DNA of 64,000 bases, taken from assembly GCF_016031615.1 (NCBI RefSeq), contig NZ_JACYXC010000001.1, forward strand, positions 2,852,001 to 2,916,000. Reading direction: 5' to 3'. Positions 23,801 through 32,458 of this stretch are shown one piece after another. Under the pieces are notes generated by a model, which saw only the letters and a program-made list of their open reading frames with translations, was not told the origin of the DNA and did no database searches. Numbering within the stretch: the stretch's first letter is position 1; each line of letters opens with the position of its first letter. Source of the stretch: Streptomyces pactum (lineage in GTDB: Bacteria > Actinomycetota > Actinomycetes > Streptomycetales > Streptomycetaceae). The translations under genes were made by a program, and so were the position numbers.

Positions 23801-24801
23801 GTCCGCGCCGGCCGCGGGCGCCGGGGGTGCGGGCCCCGGCGCCCGGCGGCGTGGCGGGCGGGATCGGGGTGCGCGGGGAGGCGGCGGGCGCCGCCGAGGG
23901 GCGCCGGGGGCAGGCTCATGGTGCGGGTCGCCTCGGCGGCGGCCGGCCCGGCCGGGGTGTCCGGCGCGCTGAGCGCGGCGTTGAACAGGGCGCGGGCGCC
24001 GGCGTCGTCCAGCCGCCGCGCGGGGTCCTTGTCGAGCAGGCCGTAGATGACCTCCTCCAGCGGACCCGCGTTCTTCGGCGGGTCGAGCGGCTCGGTCATC
24101 ACCGCGGTGAGGGTGGCGATGGCGGTGCTCTTGTCGTACGGCGGCACGCCCTCCACCGCCGCGTACAGCAGGCCGCCCAGCGACCACAGATCGGCCGGCG
24201 GGCCGGGCTTGTGGCCGCGCGCCCGCTCCGGGGAGATGTAGGAGGGGGCGCCGACGAGCATGCCGGTGGAGGTGACCGAGGGGTCGCCCTCGACCTGGGC
24301 GATGCCGAAGTCGGTGAGCACCACCCGGCCGTCGTCGGCGATCAGCACGTTGGACGGCTTCACGTCGCGGTGCAGGATGCCCTCGCGGTGCGCGGCGCGC
24401 AGCACGTCGAGGACGGCGAGGCCCACCTCGGCCGCCCGCCGCCAGGTGAGCGGGCCGTCGTCGCGGACCACGTCGGCGAGCGACCGGCCCTCGATCAGCT
24501 CCATGACGATCCACGGCCGGTCGTCCTCGTGCACCACGTCGTAGACGGTGACGGCGCCGTTGCTGCGGATCCGGGCGATCGCCTTGGCCTCGCGCAGCGT
24601 CCGGGTGATGAGACGCCGCTTCTCGTCCTCGTCGATGTTGGAGGGGAACCGCAGCTCCTTGACCGCGACGATACGGCCGAGGGTCTCGTCACGGGCGCGC
24701 CAGACCGTGCCCATGCCGCCCCGGCCGAGGACCTCACCGAGCCGGTACCGCCCTGCGAGGAGGCGCCCGGTCGTGTCCTGCGTCTGCTCCGCCTCCGACA
24801 T
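23665..24801 (-). CDS. Ser/Thr protein kinase, catalytic part (frameshifted before its membrane helix)
   Basis: A 378-codon frame. The first 275 residues are a complete Hanks-type kinase: GRGGMGTVW glycine loop, VAVKELRF lysine, ILHRDVKPSNVLI, TDFGIAQV, then APSYISPERARG and PADLWSLGG. After about residue 290 the frame degenerates into Arg/Pro-rich residues and stops at 23665, while the expected membrane helix and sensor domain continue in another frame (22925-23800). In this class the kinase is tethered to the membrane and senses extracytoplasmic signals. As written, the product would be a soluble kinase. The ATG at 24801 follows CAGAGGGGTCGC, an acceptable ribosome site. Confidence 0.82.
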   Translation of the reverse strand: MSEAEQTQDTTGRLLAGRYRLGEVLGRGGMGTVWRARDETLGRIVAVKELRFPSNIDEDEKRRLITRTLREAKAIARIRSNGAVTVYDVVHEDDRPWIVMELIEGRSLADVVRDDGPLTWRRAAEVGLAVLDVLRAAHREGILHRDVKPSNVLIADDGRVVLTDFGIAQVEGDPSVTSTGMLVGAPSYISPERARGHKPGPPADLWSLGGLLYAAVEGVPPYDKSTAIATLTAVMTEPLDPPKNAGPLEEVIYGLLDKDPARRLDDAGARALFNAALSAPDTPAGPAAAEATRTMSLPPAPLGGARRLPAHPDPARHAAGRRGPHPRRPRPARTAGVSRAPRGTRRAEHAPSAPRSAGARCRPRRPAPRSPTWCRAAP

Positions 24802-25011
24802 GCGACCCCTCTGAGATTACTGCGAATCAACCCACCCTGGCAGAGCGCCCATTGTCTCTCATCCGCGGACCGGGGGAAGTGCCGGGTCCGGCCCCGGGCG
24901 AGCCGCGCGGGAAGGACCTGGCACCATCGGGGAGTTCGCCGCGGGAGGGGCACCGGGCGGGCCGGTCCCGCCGCGGGCCGGGACGGAACGGAACCGGACG
25001 GAGGGACGGCC

Positions 25012-26184
25012 TTGGGCCCTCGCTCCCGCGCGGCGCTCGCCGCGGTGCTGGTGGTGGTGCTGGTCGCCGCGGTGGCCGGGTGCGGCGACGGGCCGCGGCG
25101 GAACGTCATGGCGGACCGCGGCGGACCGGTGGCGGCCGCGGCCGCGCCCCCCGACCTCGGCCCCGAGCTGCGGCGGCTGGTCGAGCGGGGCCCGGCGCCC
25201 GGCGGCGCGGTCCTGGTGGTCTCCGGCGGGCGCGGGCGGTTCGCCGCGGCAGGGGTGTCGGACCTGGCCACCGGACGGCCGGTGGGGCGCGCGGACCACT
25301 TCCGGGCGGGCAGTCTGACCAAGACGTTCCTCGCCACGGTGGTGCTGCAGCTGGTCGCCGAGGGGCGGCTGGGGCTGGACGACCCGGTGGAGGAGCACCT
25401 GCCCGGGCTGCTGCGCGGGCCGGGGCACGGCGGACGTACCGTCACCATCCGTCAGCTGCTGGACCACACCAGCGGACTGTACGACTACACCCGCGACCCG
25501 GCGCTGGCCCGGCGGCTGTTCGGCGCCGGCTTCGCCGCCCACCGGTTCGACAGCCACACCCCGCGCGGGCTGGTCCGCACCGCGCTCGCCCACCCCCCGG
25601 TGTTCGGCCCGCCCGGCGGCGGCTGGGCCTACTCCAACACCGATTACACGGTGCTGGGCCTGGTGGTGGAGCGGGTCACCGGCCGCGGTTACGCCGCCGA
25701 GGCGCGGCGGCGGATCATCGAGCCGCTGGGGCTCACCGGCACCTCCTTCCCCGGCACCCGGCCCACCCTGCCCCGGCCGCACGGGCGCGGGTACGCGGCC
25801 GGCGCGGCGGGCGGCGCGCCGCGCGACGTCACCGAGTTCGACCCGTCGTCCGCCGGGGCGGCCGGGGAACTGGTCTCCACCCTCGACGACCTGGCCCGGT
25901 TCCACCGGGCGCTGCTCGGCGGCGAACTGCTGCCGCCGTCCGGGCTGGCGCGGATGCGGGACACCGGGCCCAGCCGCGGCCGGTACGGGATGGGCCTCTT
26001 CCCGGTGACCCTGCCGTGCGGCCGGGTGTGGGGGCACAACGGCACCATCAACGGCTCCTCCGTGCTGCTGGTGGGCTCCGCCTCCGGGGACCGGGTGCTC
26101 GTCCACCGCCTCAACCACACGGCGGCCCCGGACCGCGCCGCGGAACGCGCGCTGCTGCGGCGGGCGTTCTGCGGGGGCGGGTAG
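25012..26184 (+). CDS. Serine hydrolase / beta-lactamase-family lipoprotein (class C, DD-peptidase-like)
   Basis: A 390-residue protein with a lipoprotein signal ending in VAAVAGC (Cys about residue 24). The catalytic domain has the penicillin-binding motifs S-x-x-K (SLTK, Ser101/Lys104), Y-S-N (207-209) and H-N-G (342-344, replacing K-T-G), as in class C beta-lactamases, D-alanyl-D-alanine carboxypeptidases and esterases of the same fold. Start chosen at TTG 25012, which has GGAGGG six bases upstream and directly precedes the signal peptide; the frame upstream is low-complexity. It is probably anchored outside the membrane and acts on peptidoglycan or small esters/amides. Confidence 0.86.
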   Translation: MGPRSRAALAAVLVVVLVAAVAGCGDGPRRNVMADRGGPVAAAAAPPDLGPELRRLVERGPAPGGAVLVVSGGRGRFAAAGVSDLATGRPVGRADHFRAGSLTKTFLATVVLQLVAEGRLGLDDPVEEHLPGLLRGPGHGGRTVTIRQLLDHTSGLYDYTRDPALARRLFGAGFAAHRFDSHTPRGLVRTALAHPPVFGPPGGGWAYSNTDYTVLGLVVERVTGRGYAAEARRRIIEPLGLTGTSFPGTRPTLPRPHGRGYAAGAAGGAPRDVTEFDPSSAGAAGELVSTLDDLARFHRALLGGELLPPSGLARMRDTGPSRGRYGMGLFPVTLPCGRVWGHNGTINGSSVLLVGSASGDRVLVHRLNHTAAPDRAAERALLRRAFCGGG

Positions 26185-26480
26185 CGGGCGGGCCCGGGCG
26201 TACGGCCGCCGGGCCGGACCCGGGGAAGGCCGGCGCTCCGGACCGCCCGGCCGCCGGCCCGCGCGGCGGGCCCGGAGGACGACCGGGGCCCGCCCGGACG
26301 GTGGCGCACCCCGGGCCGGGGCGCCCGGGGGTCTCGTGGCCGCCGCCGGAACCCGGTAGCGTCCCCACCCGCCGGGCCGGGCGGCCCGGGGCCGGCGAGT
26401 CACCCCCGGTGCCGGACGGACCGGCGGCCCGGAACCGGCGCGGGACCTCGGCGGCCGACGTCGGCGAGGGGACAACGACG

Positions 26481-27479
26481 ATGCCATGCCGCGAGCTGGG
26501 ATCACGGGACGCCTGGGGCGCGACGGTGCCGCTGCACCAGTTGCAGGTGCCCGACCCCGGGGTGCTGCCGTTCGCGATGGGCACCTTCGACACCATCGGA
26601 CCGCTGTCCCGGGCGGAGTTCCCGCACCGGCACACGTTCCACGAGATCGTGTTCGTCACCGGGGGGCGCGGGGCGCACGTCATCGACCTGGCCGCCTGGA
26701 CGCTGGACCCGCCGCAGCTGGGGATCATCGTGCCCGGCCGGGTGCACCACTGGGAGCGGGTCACCGGGCTGGACGGGCGGGTGATCCTCTTCAACGACGA
26801 CTTCCTGCTGAACCACCCGGAGGACCGGGACGCGCTGCGCCTGCTGGGCGACCGCCCGTTCCTGCGGCCGTCCCCGGAGGCGGCGCGGGCGATCGGCGCC
26901 CTGCTGGCGGAGATGGACCGGGAGTACCAGGCGCAGGCGCCGGGTTTCATCTCGGTGCTCCAGGCGTACCTCCACGTGCTGCTGGTGCGGGCCGGGCGGC
27001 TGGCGGCCACGGCGCCCGGGCCGCCCGCCGCCGGGCAGCCGGATCCTGCCGGCCGGGCCCCCGGGGCCGGGCCGGGGGCGGACACCGCACGGGGGTCGGA
27101 TTCCGGCGCCGCCGTGGCGTTACGTTTCGCCCGGCTGCTGGCGGGCCCGGACGGCCCGGCCCGGTCGGTGCGGGACTGCGCCGCGCTGCTGGGCGTCTCG
27201 GCCGGCCGGCTGCACCAGGCGGTGAAGGAGGCGACCGGGCGCACCCCCGGGGCGATGCTCCGGCAGGCGCGGGTGCTGGAGGCCAAGCGGCTGCTGGCCG
27301 GCACCGGGCTGACGGTGGGGCAGGTGGCCCGGCAGACCGGTTTCTCCGATCCCGCGTACTTCTGCCGTTTCTTCCGCCGGGAGACCGGCAGCAGCCCCGG
27401 GGACTTCCGCCGCTCGGTGCGCGGAAAACACCACGATCGGGTACTTGTGTCCATCGACCCCACGGACCAGCCCTCGTAG
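26481..27479 (+). CDS. AraC-family transcriptional regulator
   Basis: A 332-residue regulator with an N-terminal cupin ligand domain (about 15-110; HRHTFHEIVFVTGG and PGRVHHW), a linker rich in Ala/Gly/Pro (about 178-205), and a C-terminal AraC double HTH (about 215-315; SVRDCAALLGVSAGRLHQAV and TVGQVARQTGFSDPAYFCRF). The ATG follows GAGGGG by about 10 bases. It lies 84 bp upstream of the intradiol dioxygenase gene in the same direction, and cupin-AraC proteins often control adjacent catabolic genes, so it may regulate that enzyme. Confidence 0.88.
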   Translation: MPCRELGSRDAWGATVPLHQLQVPDPGVLPFAMGTFDTIGPLSRAEFPHRHTFHEIVFVTGGRGAHVIDLAAWTLDPPQLGIIVPGRVHHWERVTGLDGRVILFNDDFLLNHPEDRDALRLLGDRPFLRPSPEAARAIGALLAEMDREYQAQAPGFISVLQAYLHVLLVRAGRLAATAPGPPAAGQPDPAGRAPGAGPGADTARGSDSGAAVALRFARLLAGPDGPARSVRDCAALLGVSAGRLHQAVKEATGRTPGAMLRQARVLEAKRLLAGTGLTVGQVARQTGFSDPAYFCRFFRRETGSSPGDFRRSVRGKHHDRVLVSIDPTDQPS

Positions 27480-27563
27480 GTTCTGTCCCGGATCGATCCG
27501 GCCTCTTCCCCCAGCAGGCCGCCGCCCGACCGGTGGCGGCCTTCCGTACCAGAGGAGATCCCC

Positions 27564-28415
27564 GTGGCAGACGAGCACCCCCCAGGCTCTCCGGACATCC
27601 CGGAGGCCGAAGGCTCCCCGGGCTCCCGGCACATCAGCCGCAAACGGCTGATCCAGGCCGCGCTGGTGGCCGCGCCCGCGACCATGCTGATCGGAGGCGC
27701 CCCGGCTCTCGCCCGCAACCTGACGCCGACCGAGGACCGGCCGCTCACCCCCACCCCGTACTGCGACGACGGTGACGACCCCACGCCCGCCCAGATGGAG
27801 GGCCCGTACTTCAAGCCGAACTCGCCGCGCCGTACCTCCCTGGTGGAGGCCGGCACGGTGGGCACCCGGCTGACCGTCAGCGGCTACGTCTTCGGTCTGG
27901 CGTGCAAGCCGATCGCGGGCGCGCTGCTGGACTTCTGGCAGGCCGACAACCGGGGCAACTACGACAACGTCGGCTTCCGCTTCCGGGGTCACCAGTTCAC
28001 CGATTCCACCGGCGCGTTCCGGCTGGAGACGATCGTGCCGGGCCTGTACCCGGGTCGTACCCGGCACATCCACGTCAAGGTGCAGGCGCCCAACCGGCCG
28101 ATCCTCACCACGCAGCTGTACTTCCCGGGCGAGCCGGGGAACTCCAGCGACACCATCTACGACCCCCGGCTGCTGATGACGATGGGGAACAGCGGAGGGA
28201 CGCGCACCGGCGCGTACGACTTCGTCCTCAACGTCCAGCAGGACCCGACCGACCCGCCGGACCCCGAGCCCGGCGGCACCTGGAAGGCCGGCACGGTCTA
28301 CCGGCCCGGTGACCGGGTGACGTACGGCGGCGCGACCTACGAATGCCTCCAGGGGCACACGGCGGTGGCGGGGTGGGAGCCGCCCTCCGCACCGGCCCTG
28401 TGGCGGCGGGTCTGA
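27564..28415 (+). CDS. Secreted intradiol ring-cleavage dioxygenase with C-terminal carbohydrate-binding-like domain
   Basis: A 283-residue protein starting with GTG after GAGGAG. A signal-like N-terminus (SRKRLIQAALVAAPATM, a Tat-like arrangement with RK rather than RR) precedes the dioxygenase domain (about 65-225). Iron(III) ligands are recognisable: Tyr in MEGPYF, Tyr in PGLYPGRTRHIH and the two His of that HIH. A Pro/Asp-rich linker leads to a C-terminal module (about 237-283; WKAGTVYRPGDRVTYGG and WEPPSAPALWRRV) of the CBM5/12 chitin-binding type. A comparable fusion is known from the biomass-degrading Streptomyces sp. SirexAA-E, which cleaves catechols linked to lignin. The role here would be extracellular aromatic cleavage at a polymer surface. 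Confidence 0.88.
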   Translation: MADEHPPGSPDIPEAEGSPGSRHISRKRLIQAALVAAPATMLIGGAPALARNLTPTEDRPLTPTPYCDDGDDPTPAQMEGPYFKPNSPRRTSLVEAGTVGTRLTVSGYVFGLACKPIAGALLDFWQADNRGNYDNVGFRFRGHQFTDSTGAFRLETIVPGLYPGRTRHIHVKVQAPNRPILTTQLYFPGEPGNSSDTIYDPRLLMTMGNSGGTRTGAYDFVLNVQQDPTDPPDPEPGGTWKAGTVYRPGDRVTYGGATYECLQGHTAVAGWEPPSAPALWRRV

Positions 28416-28760
28416 CCCGGCCCGCCGGGGAGGGAGGTGCGGGGCCCTCATCGGCGGGTCTCGCGCCTCCTCCCGGGCCGGCGCCCGGTGGCGCGGCCCG
28501 CCCGCACGCGTGGGGTGCGCGCCCCGCACCACCGGGGGCCGGCCGGGCCCCCGGGCGGCCCCGGCCCTGACCGGCCGGACCGCCGCCCGTACCCATGGAC
28601 CCCGCCGCCGCGGCACGCCGGCGCCGCGGCGGCGGTCCGGGCACCCGCCCCACCGCGGCCGCCGGCCGCCGACCGCCCGCGGGCCACTGCCGGGCGGCGG
28701 CGGCCGACCGGTGGGACCGCGGCCCCGGCGTCCCGGACGGCCGTCCTCCGCACGGCGGCC

Positions 28761-28813
28761 GTCCGGGACACGGCCCTCTCGTCCGGGACACGGCCCTCTC
28801 TGCCGGGACACGG
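28761..28813. repeat. Tandem 20-bp repeat, two and a half copies
   Basis: GTCCGGGACACGGCCCTCTC at 28761-28780 and 28781-28800 is followed by a partial copy. It lies in the 682-bp gap 28416-29097 between two convergent genes, where no gene is seen. Confidence 0.7.
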
Positions 28814-29097
28814 CGGGGGCGGGATACGGCCCGGAACACGGCCGGCGGGCCACGGCGAGGACACGGCCCGGCCCCGCCCGCCGTACGCGACACCGCCGGG
28901 CGCCGGCGCACCACCGCACCGGCACCCACCACCCCCGCCGGCACCGCGCCACCGCACCCGGCATCACGGCACCGCGCCACCGGACCGACCACCGGCGCCG
29001 CACCCCACCGCCGCACCGGGCCCGTCACGCGCACCGCACCGGCCGAGCACCGCACCGGCGTACGGGACCGCCGCCGCGGACCGGCCGGGCGCCGGGG

Positions 29098-30804
29098 TCA
29101 GACCGGCTGGATGTCGGGGGCGCCGAGCCGGGCCGCGTCGGCGGTCAGGTCGTCGGGCTGGCGCTGGGACTCGCGTTCGGCCTCCACCCGCTTCTCGTAG
29201 TGCTCGACCTCCTTGTCGATCTGTTCCCGCCCCCAGCCCAGCACCGGGGCCATCAGCTCGGCGGCCTCCCGGGCGCAGCGGGTGCCGCGGTCGAAGGTCT
29301 CGATGGAAATCCGGGTGCGCCGGGTGAGGATGTCGTCCAGGTGGCGGGCGCCCTCGTGCGAGGTGCCGTACACCACCTCGGCGCGCAGGTAGTCGTCGGC
29401 GCCGGTGAGCGGTTCGCCGAGGGAGGGGTCGGCGGCGATCAGTTCCAGGACCTCCTCGGTGAGCGAGCCGTAGCGGCCCAGCAGGTGCTCCACGCGCGCC
29501 ACGTGCAGGCCGGAGCGCTGGGCCAGCCGGGCGCGGGCGTTCCACAGCGCCTGGTACCCCTCGGCGCCGGCCAGCGGGACGTTCTCGGTGCAGCAGTCGG
29601 CGACCCGGCGGTCCAGGCCGTGCACCGCCTCGTCCACCGCGTCCTTGGCCATCACCCGGTAGGTGGTGTACTTGCCGCCGGCGATCACCACCAGGCCGGG
29701 GGCCGGGTGGGCGACGGTGTGCTCCCGGGAGAGCTTGCTGGTGGCGTCGGACTCGCCGGCCAGCAGCGGGCGCAGCCCGGCGTAGACGCCCTCGACGTCC
29801 TCCCGGGTGAGCGGCACCGCGAGCACCGAGTTGACGTGTTCCAGCAGGTAGTCGATGTCGGCGCTGGAGGCGGCCGGGTGGGCCTTGTCCAGGTCCCAGT
29901 CGGTGTCGGTGGTGCCGATGATCCAGTGCCGGCCCCAGGGGATGACGAACAGCACGCTCTTCTCGGTGCGCAGGATCAGCCCGGTGGTGGAGTGGACGCG
30001 GTCCTTGGGCACCACCAGGTGGATGCCCTTGGAGGCGCGCACGTGGAACTGCCCGCGCTCGCCGATCATCGCCTGGGTGTCGTCGGTCCACACCCCGGTG
30101 GCGTTGACCACCTGCCGGGCGCGCACCTCGAACTCGCCGCCCTGTTCCAGGTCGCGCACCCGCGCGCCGACCACCCGTTCGCCCTCGCGCAGGAAACCGA
30201 CCACCCGGGACCGGTTGGCCACCAGGGCGCCGTACGAGGCGGCGGTGCGCACCAGGGTGGTGACGAAACGGGCGTCGTCCATCTGCGCGTCGTAGTACTG
30301 CAGGGCGCCCACCAGCGCGTCCTTGCGCAGACAGGGCGCGACGCGCAGGGCGTGGCGGCGGCTGAGGTGGCGGTGGACCGGCAGGCCCCGGCCGTGGCCG
30401 GAGGAGACGGACATGGCGTCGTACAGGGCCACCCCGGACCCGGCGTACAGCCGCTCCCAGCCGCGGTGCTGGAGCGGGTAGAGGAAGGGCACCGGCCGGA
30501 CCAGGTGCGGGGCGAGCTTCTCCAGGAGCAGCCCGCGCTCCTTGAGCGCCTCCCGGACCAGCGCGAAGTCGAGCATCTCCAGGTAGCGCAGCCCGCCGTG
30601 GATGAGCTTGCTGGACCGGCTGGAGGTGCCCGCCGCCCAGTCCCTGGCCTCCACCAGCCCGGTGGACAGGCCGCGGGTGACGGCGTCCAGGGCGGTGCCC
30701 GCGCCGACCACCCCGCCGCCGACCACCAGCACGTCCAGTTCCCGGTCGGCCATCCCGGCGAGTGCCTGGCCGCGCTCGGCCGGGCCCAGGGTGGGTGTCC
30801 TCAC
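29098..30804 (-). CDS. glpD: Aerobic glycerol-3-phosphate dehydrogenase (FAD-dependent)
   Basis: A 568-residue enzyme that oxidises sn-glycerol-3-phosphate to dihydroxyacetone phosphate and passes electrons to quinone at the membrane. The N-terminal FAD motif is VVGGGVVGAGTALDA (about 27-41), followed by the family signature region GTSSRSSKLIHGGLRYLE. The C-terminal helical domain (about 410-530) matches the DAO_C cap. Length fits GlpD. It starts with GTG behind AGGAGG. A perfect Crp-type palindrome sits just upstream (30818-30833), suggesting cAMP receptor control. No glpK or glpF is adjacent within the window. Confidence 0.94.
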   Translation of the reverse strand: MRTPTLGPAERGQALAGMADRELDVLVVGGGVVGAGTALDAVTRGLSTGLVEARDWAAGTSSRSSKLIHGGLRYLEMLDFALVREALKERGLLLEKLAPHLVRPVPFLYPLQHRGWERLYAGSGVALYDAMSVSSGHGRGLPVHRHLSRRHALRVAPCLRKDALVGALQYYDAQMDDARFVTTLVRTAASYGALVANRSRVVGFLREGERVVGARVRDLEQGGEFEVRARQVVNATGVWTDDTQAMIGERGQFHVRASKGIHLVVPKDRVHSTTGLILRTEKSVLFVIPWGRHWIIGTTDTDWDLDKAHPAASSADIDYLLEHVNSVLAVPLTREDVEGVYAGLRPLLAGESDATSKLSREHTVAHPAPGLVVIAGGKYTTYRVMAKDAVDEAVHGLDRRVADCCTENVPLAGAEGYQALWNARARLAQRSGLHVARVEHLLGRYGSLTEEVLELIAADPSLGEPLTGADDYLRAEVVYGTSHEGARHLDDILTRRTRISIETFDRGTRCAREAAELMAPVLGWGREQIDKEVEHYEKRVEAERESQRQPDDLTADAARLGAPDIQPV

Positions 30805-30817
30805 AACTGCCTCCTGG

Positions 30818-30833
30818 TGTGATCGCTGTCACA
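30818..30833 (-). promoter_or_regulatory. Crp-type operator upstream of glpD
   Basis: TGTGA-TCGCTG-TCACA is a perfect match to the classic CRP half-sites and also fits the streptomycete Crp pattern GTG-N6-G-N-CAC. It ends 14 bases before the glpD GTG, beside the ribosome site. At that position it would more likely repress or modulate than activate in the classical manner. Confidence 0.6.
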
Positions 30834-31071
30834 TGCCCCGTCTGATGATTCTGGCCGCGGCCGGTCCGGACGGCCAGCCCGGCCGGGCCCGTCGGGCCCG
30901 GCGAGCCCGGCGACGGCCGACCGCCCCGCACCCGCCACACATCACCCGTCACCCGTCATCGGGAGGCCAATCGCCGCCGCCACAGGCCGCCAATACTGAA
31001 TACGAGTCATATTTCCGCTTAGTCTGCATTTGCGCCATCCGGAATCGTCCCGGGAAGGACGGCACGACGCC

Positions 31072-32346
31072 ATGCCCGCAGCCCCGCCCGCAGACCTCGC
31101 CGTCATCGGCCTCGGCCACCTCGGCCTCCCCCTCGCCCAGGCCGCCACCGCCGCAGGCTTCAGCACCGTCGGCTACGACCCCGATCCCGCGGCCGTCGCC
31201 GAGCTGCGGGCCGGCCGCCCCCCGGTGGAGGGCGCCCTGCCCGCCGCCGCGGTCCGCAGGATGGCCTCCGCCGGCTTCCGGGCCACCACCGACCCGGCCG
31301 AGCTGGGCCGGGTCCGTACCGCGGTGATCTGCGCGCCGACCCCGCTGGGCGAGGACCGGGCGCTGGACCTGTCCGCGGTGCGGGAGGCGGTCCGCGCGCT
31401 CGCCGCCCGGCTCCGCCCGCACACCACCGTCCTGCTGGAGTCGGCGGTCTACCCCGGCACCACCGAGGACCTGGTCCGGCCGCTGCTGGAGGAGGGATCG
31501 GGGCTGCGGGCCGGGCGGGACTTCCACCTCGCCTACTCGCCCTGCCGGCTGGACCCGGGCAACCGGACGCACACCCTGGCCAACACCCCCAAGGTGATCG
31601 GCGGCCTCACCCCCGCCTGCACCGAGGCCGCCGCCGCGTTCTACGGGCGGCTGACCGAGAAGGTGGTACGGGCCCGGGGGCCGCGCGAGGCGGAGACCGT
31701 GCAGCTGCTGGAGACCAACTACCGCCACGTGAACATCGCCCTGGTCAACGAGATGGCGGTGTTCTGCCACGACCTGGGGGTGGACCTGTGGGACGTGGTG
31801 CGCTGCGCGGAGACCAAGCCGTTCGGCTTCCACGCCTTCCGGCCCGGCCCCGGCGTCGGCGGCCACGGCGTGCCGATCGACCCCAACCACATCGCCCACC
31901 GCGGCCGCGGCCCGGGGTACCCGCTGCGCATGGTGGAGCTGGCCCAGGAGATCAACGGCCGGATGCCGCGCTATGTCACCCAGCGCTGCGCCGCCCTGCT
32001 CAACGAGCACGGCAAGTCGGCACGCGGCGCCCGGGTGCTGCTGCTGGGCGTGGGTTACAAGGCGGACGTGGGCGACCAGGAAGGGGCACCGGCCCGCGAG
32101 ATCGCCTCCCGGCTGATGGAGCTGGGCGCCCAGCTCAGCTACCACGACCCGTACGTGGCCCAGTGGCAGGTGCTCGGCCGGCCGGTGCCGCGCGCCGACG
32201 CGCTGTACGAGGCCGCCGCGGCGGCCGACCTGACCGTCCTCCTCCAGCACCACCGCACCTACGACCTCCAGGGGCTGGCGGTCAAGGCCCAGCTGCTGCT
32301 GGACACCCGGGGCGCGAGCCCGGCCGGTGCCGCGCACCGGCTGTGA
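31072..32346 (+). CDS. Nucleotide-sugar dehydrogenase-like protein lacking catalytic residues
   Basis: A 424-residue member of the UDP-glucose/GDP-mannose dehydrogenase family, nearest in sequence flavour to UDP-N-acetylmannosaminuronate dehydrogenases (VIGLGHLGLPLAQAAT for NAD binding, ESAVYPGTTED, TKPFGFHAF). The catalytic positions are changed: the active-site Cys in GGHC is Gly266 (GGHGVPIDP), the Glu of SPER is Cys158 (YSPCRLDPGN), and the Lys and Asn of V-K-L-x-x-N are Gln211 and Thr215 (VQLLETNYR). The substrate Asp after the Cys loop remains. A true four-electron oxidation is therefore unlikely. The start at 31072 directly precedes the Rossmann strand; an in-frame TTG at 31030 is an alternative. 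Confidence 0.85.
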   Translation: MPAAPPADLAVIGLGHLGLPLAQAATAAGFSTVGYDPDPAAVAELRAGRPPVEGALPAAAVRRMASAGFRATTDPAELGRVRTAVICAPTPLGEDRALDLSAVREAVRALAARLRPHTTVLLESAVYPGTTEDLVRPLLEEGSGLRAGRDFHLAYSPCRLDPGNRTHTLANTPKVIGGLTPACTEAAAAFYGRLTEKVVRARGPREAETVQLLETNYRHVNIALVNEMAVFCHDLGVDLWDVVRCAETKPFGFHAFRPGPGVGGHGVPIDPNHIAHRGRGPGYPLRMVELAQEINGRMPRYVTQRCAALLNEHGKSARGARVLLLGVGYKADVGDQEGAPAREIASRLMELGAQLSYHDPYVAQWQVLGRPVPRADALYEAAAAADLTVLLQHHRTYDLQGLAVKAQLLLDTRGASPAGAAHRL

Positions 32347-32386
32347 CCCGCGCGGACGGCGGCCGTCCGGACAGGGCCGGCCACCA

Positions 32387-32458
32387 CCGCGCCGCCCCGG
32401 CCGGCCGGCCACGCACCACACCGCGCCGCCCCGGCCGACCGGCCGGCCACGCACCACA
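32387..32458. repeat. Direct repeat of 34/38 bp in a 1-kb intergenic region
   Basis: Two copies (32387-32420 and 32421-32458) begin CCGCGCCGCCCCGGCC and end GGCCACGCACCACA; the second carries a 4-bp insertion. Downstream, CGTACGGGCCCG and CGGCTCGCGCCCGGTCCCGTA elements recur between 32560 and 32720. The whole 32347-33392 gap is GC-rich; no gene is supported. The last 100 bp (around 33295-33330, GGTAATTTTCCTTATCGG) are A/T-richer and probably hold the promoter of the DedA gene. Confidence 0.6.

Noticed and set aside
28437..30822. 770-codon plus frame through glpD
   Set aside because: Antisense shadow of glpD.
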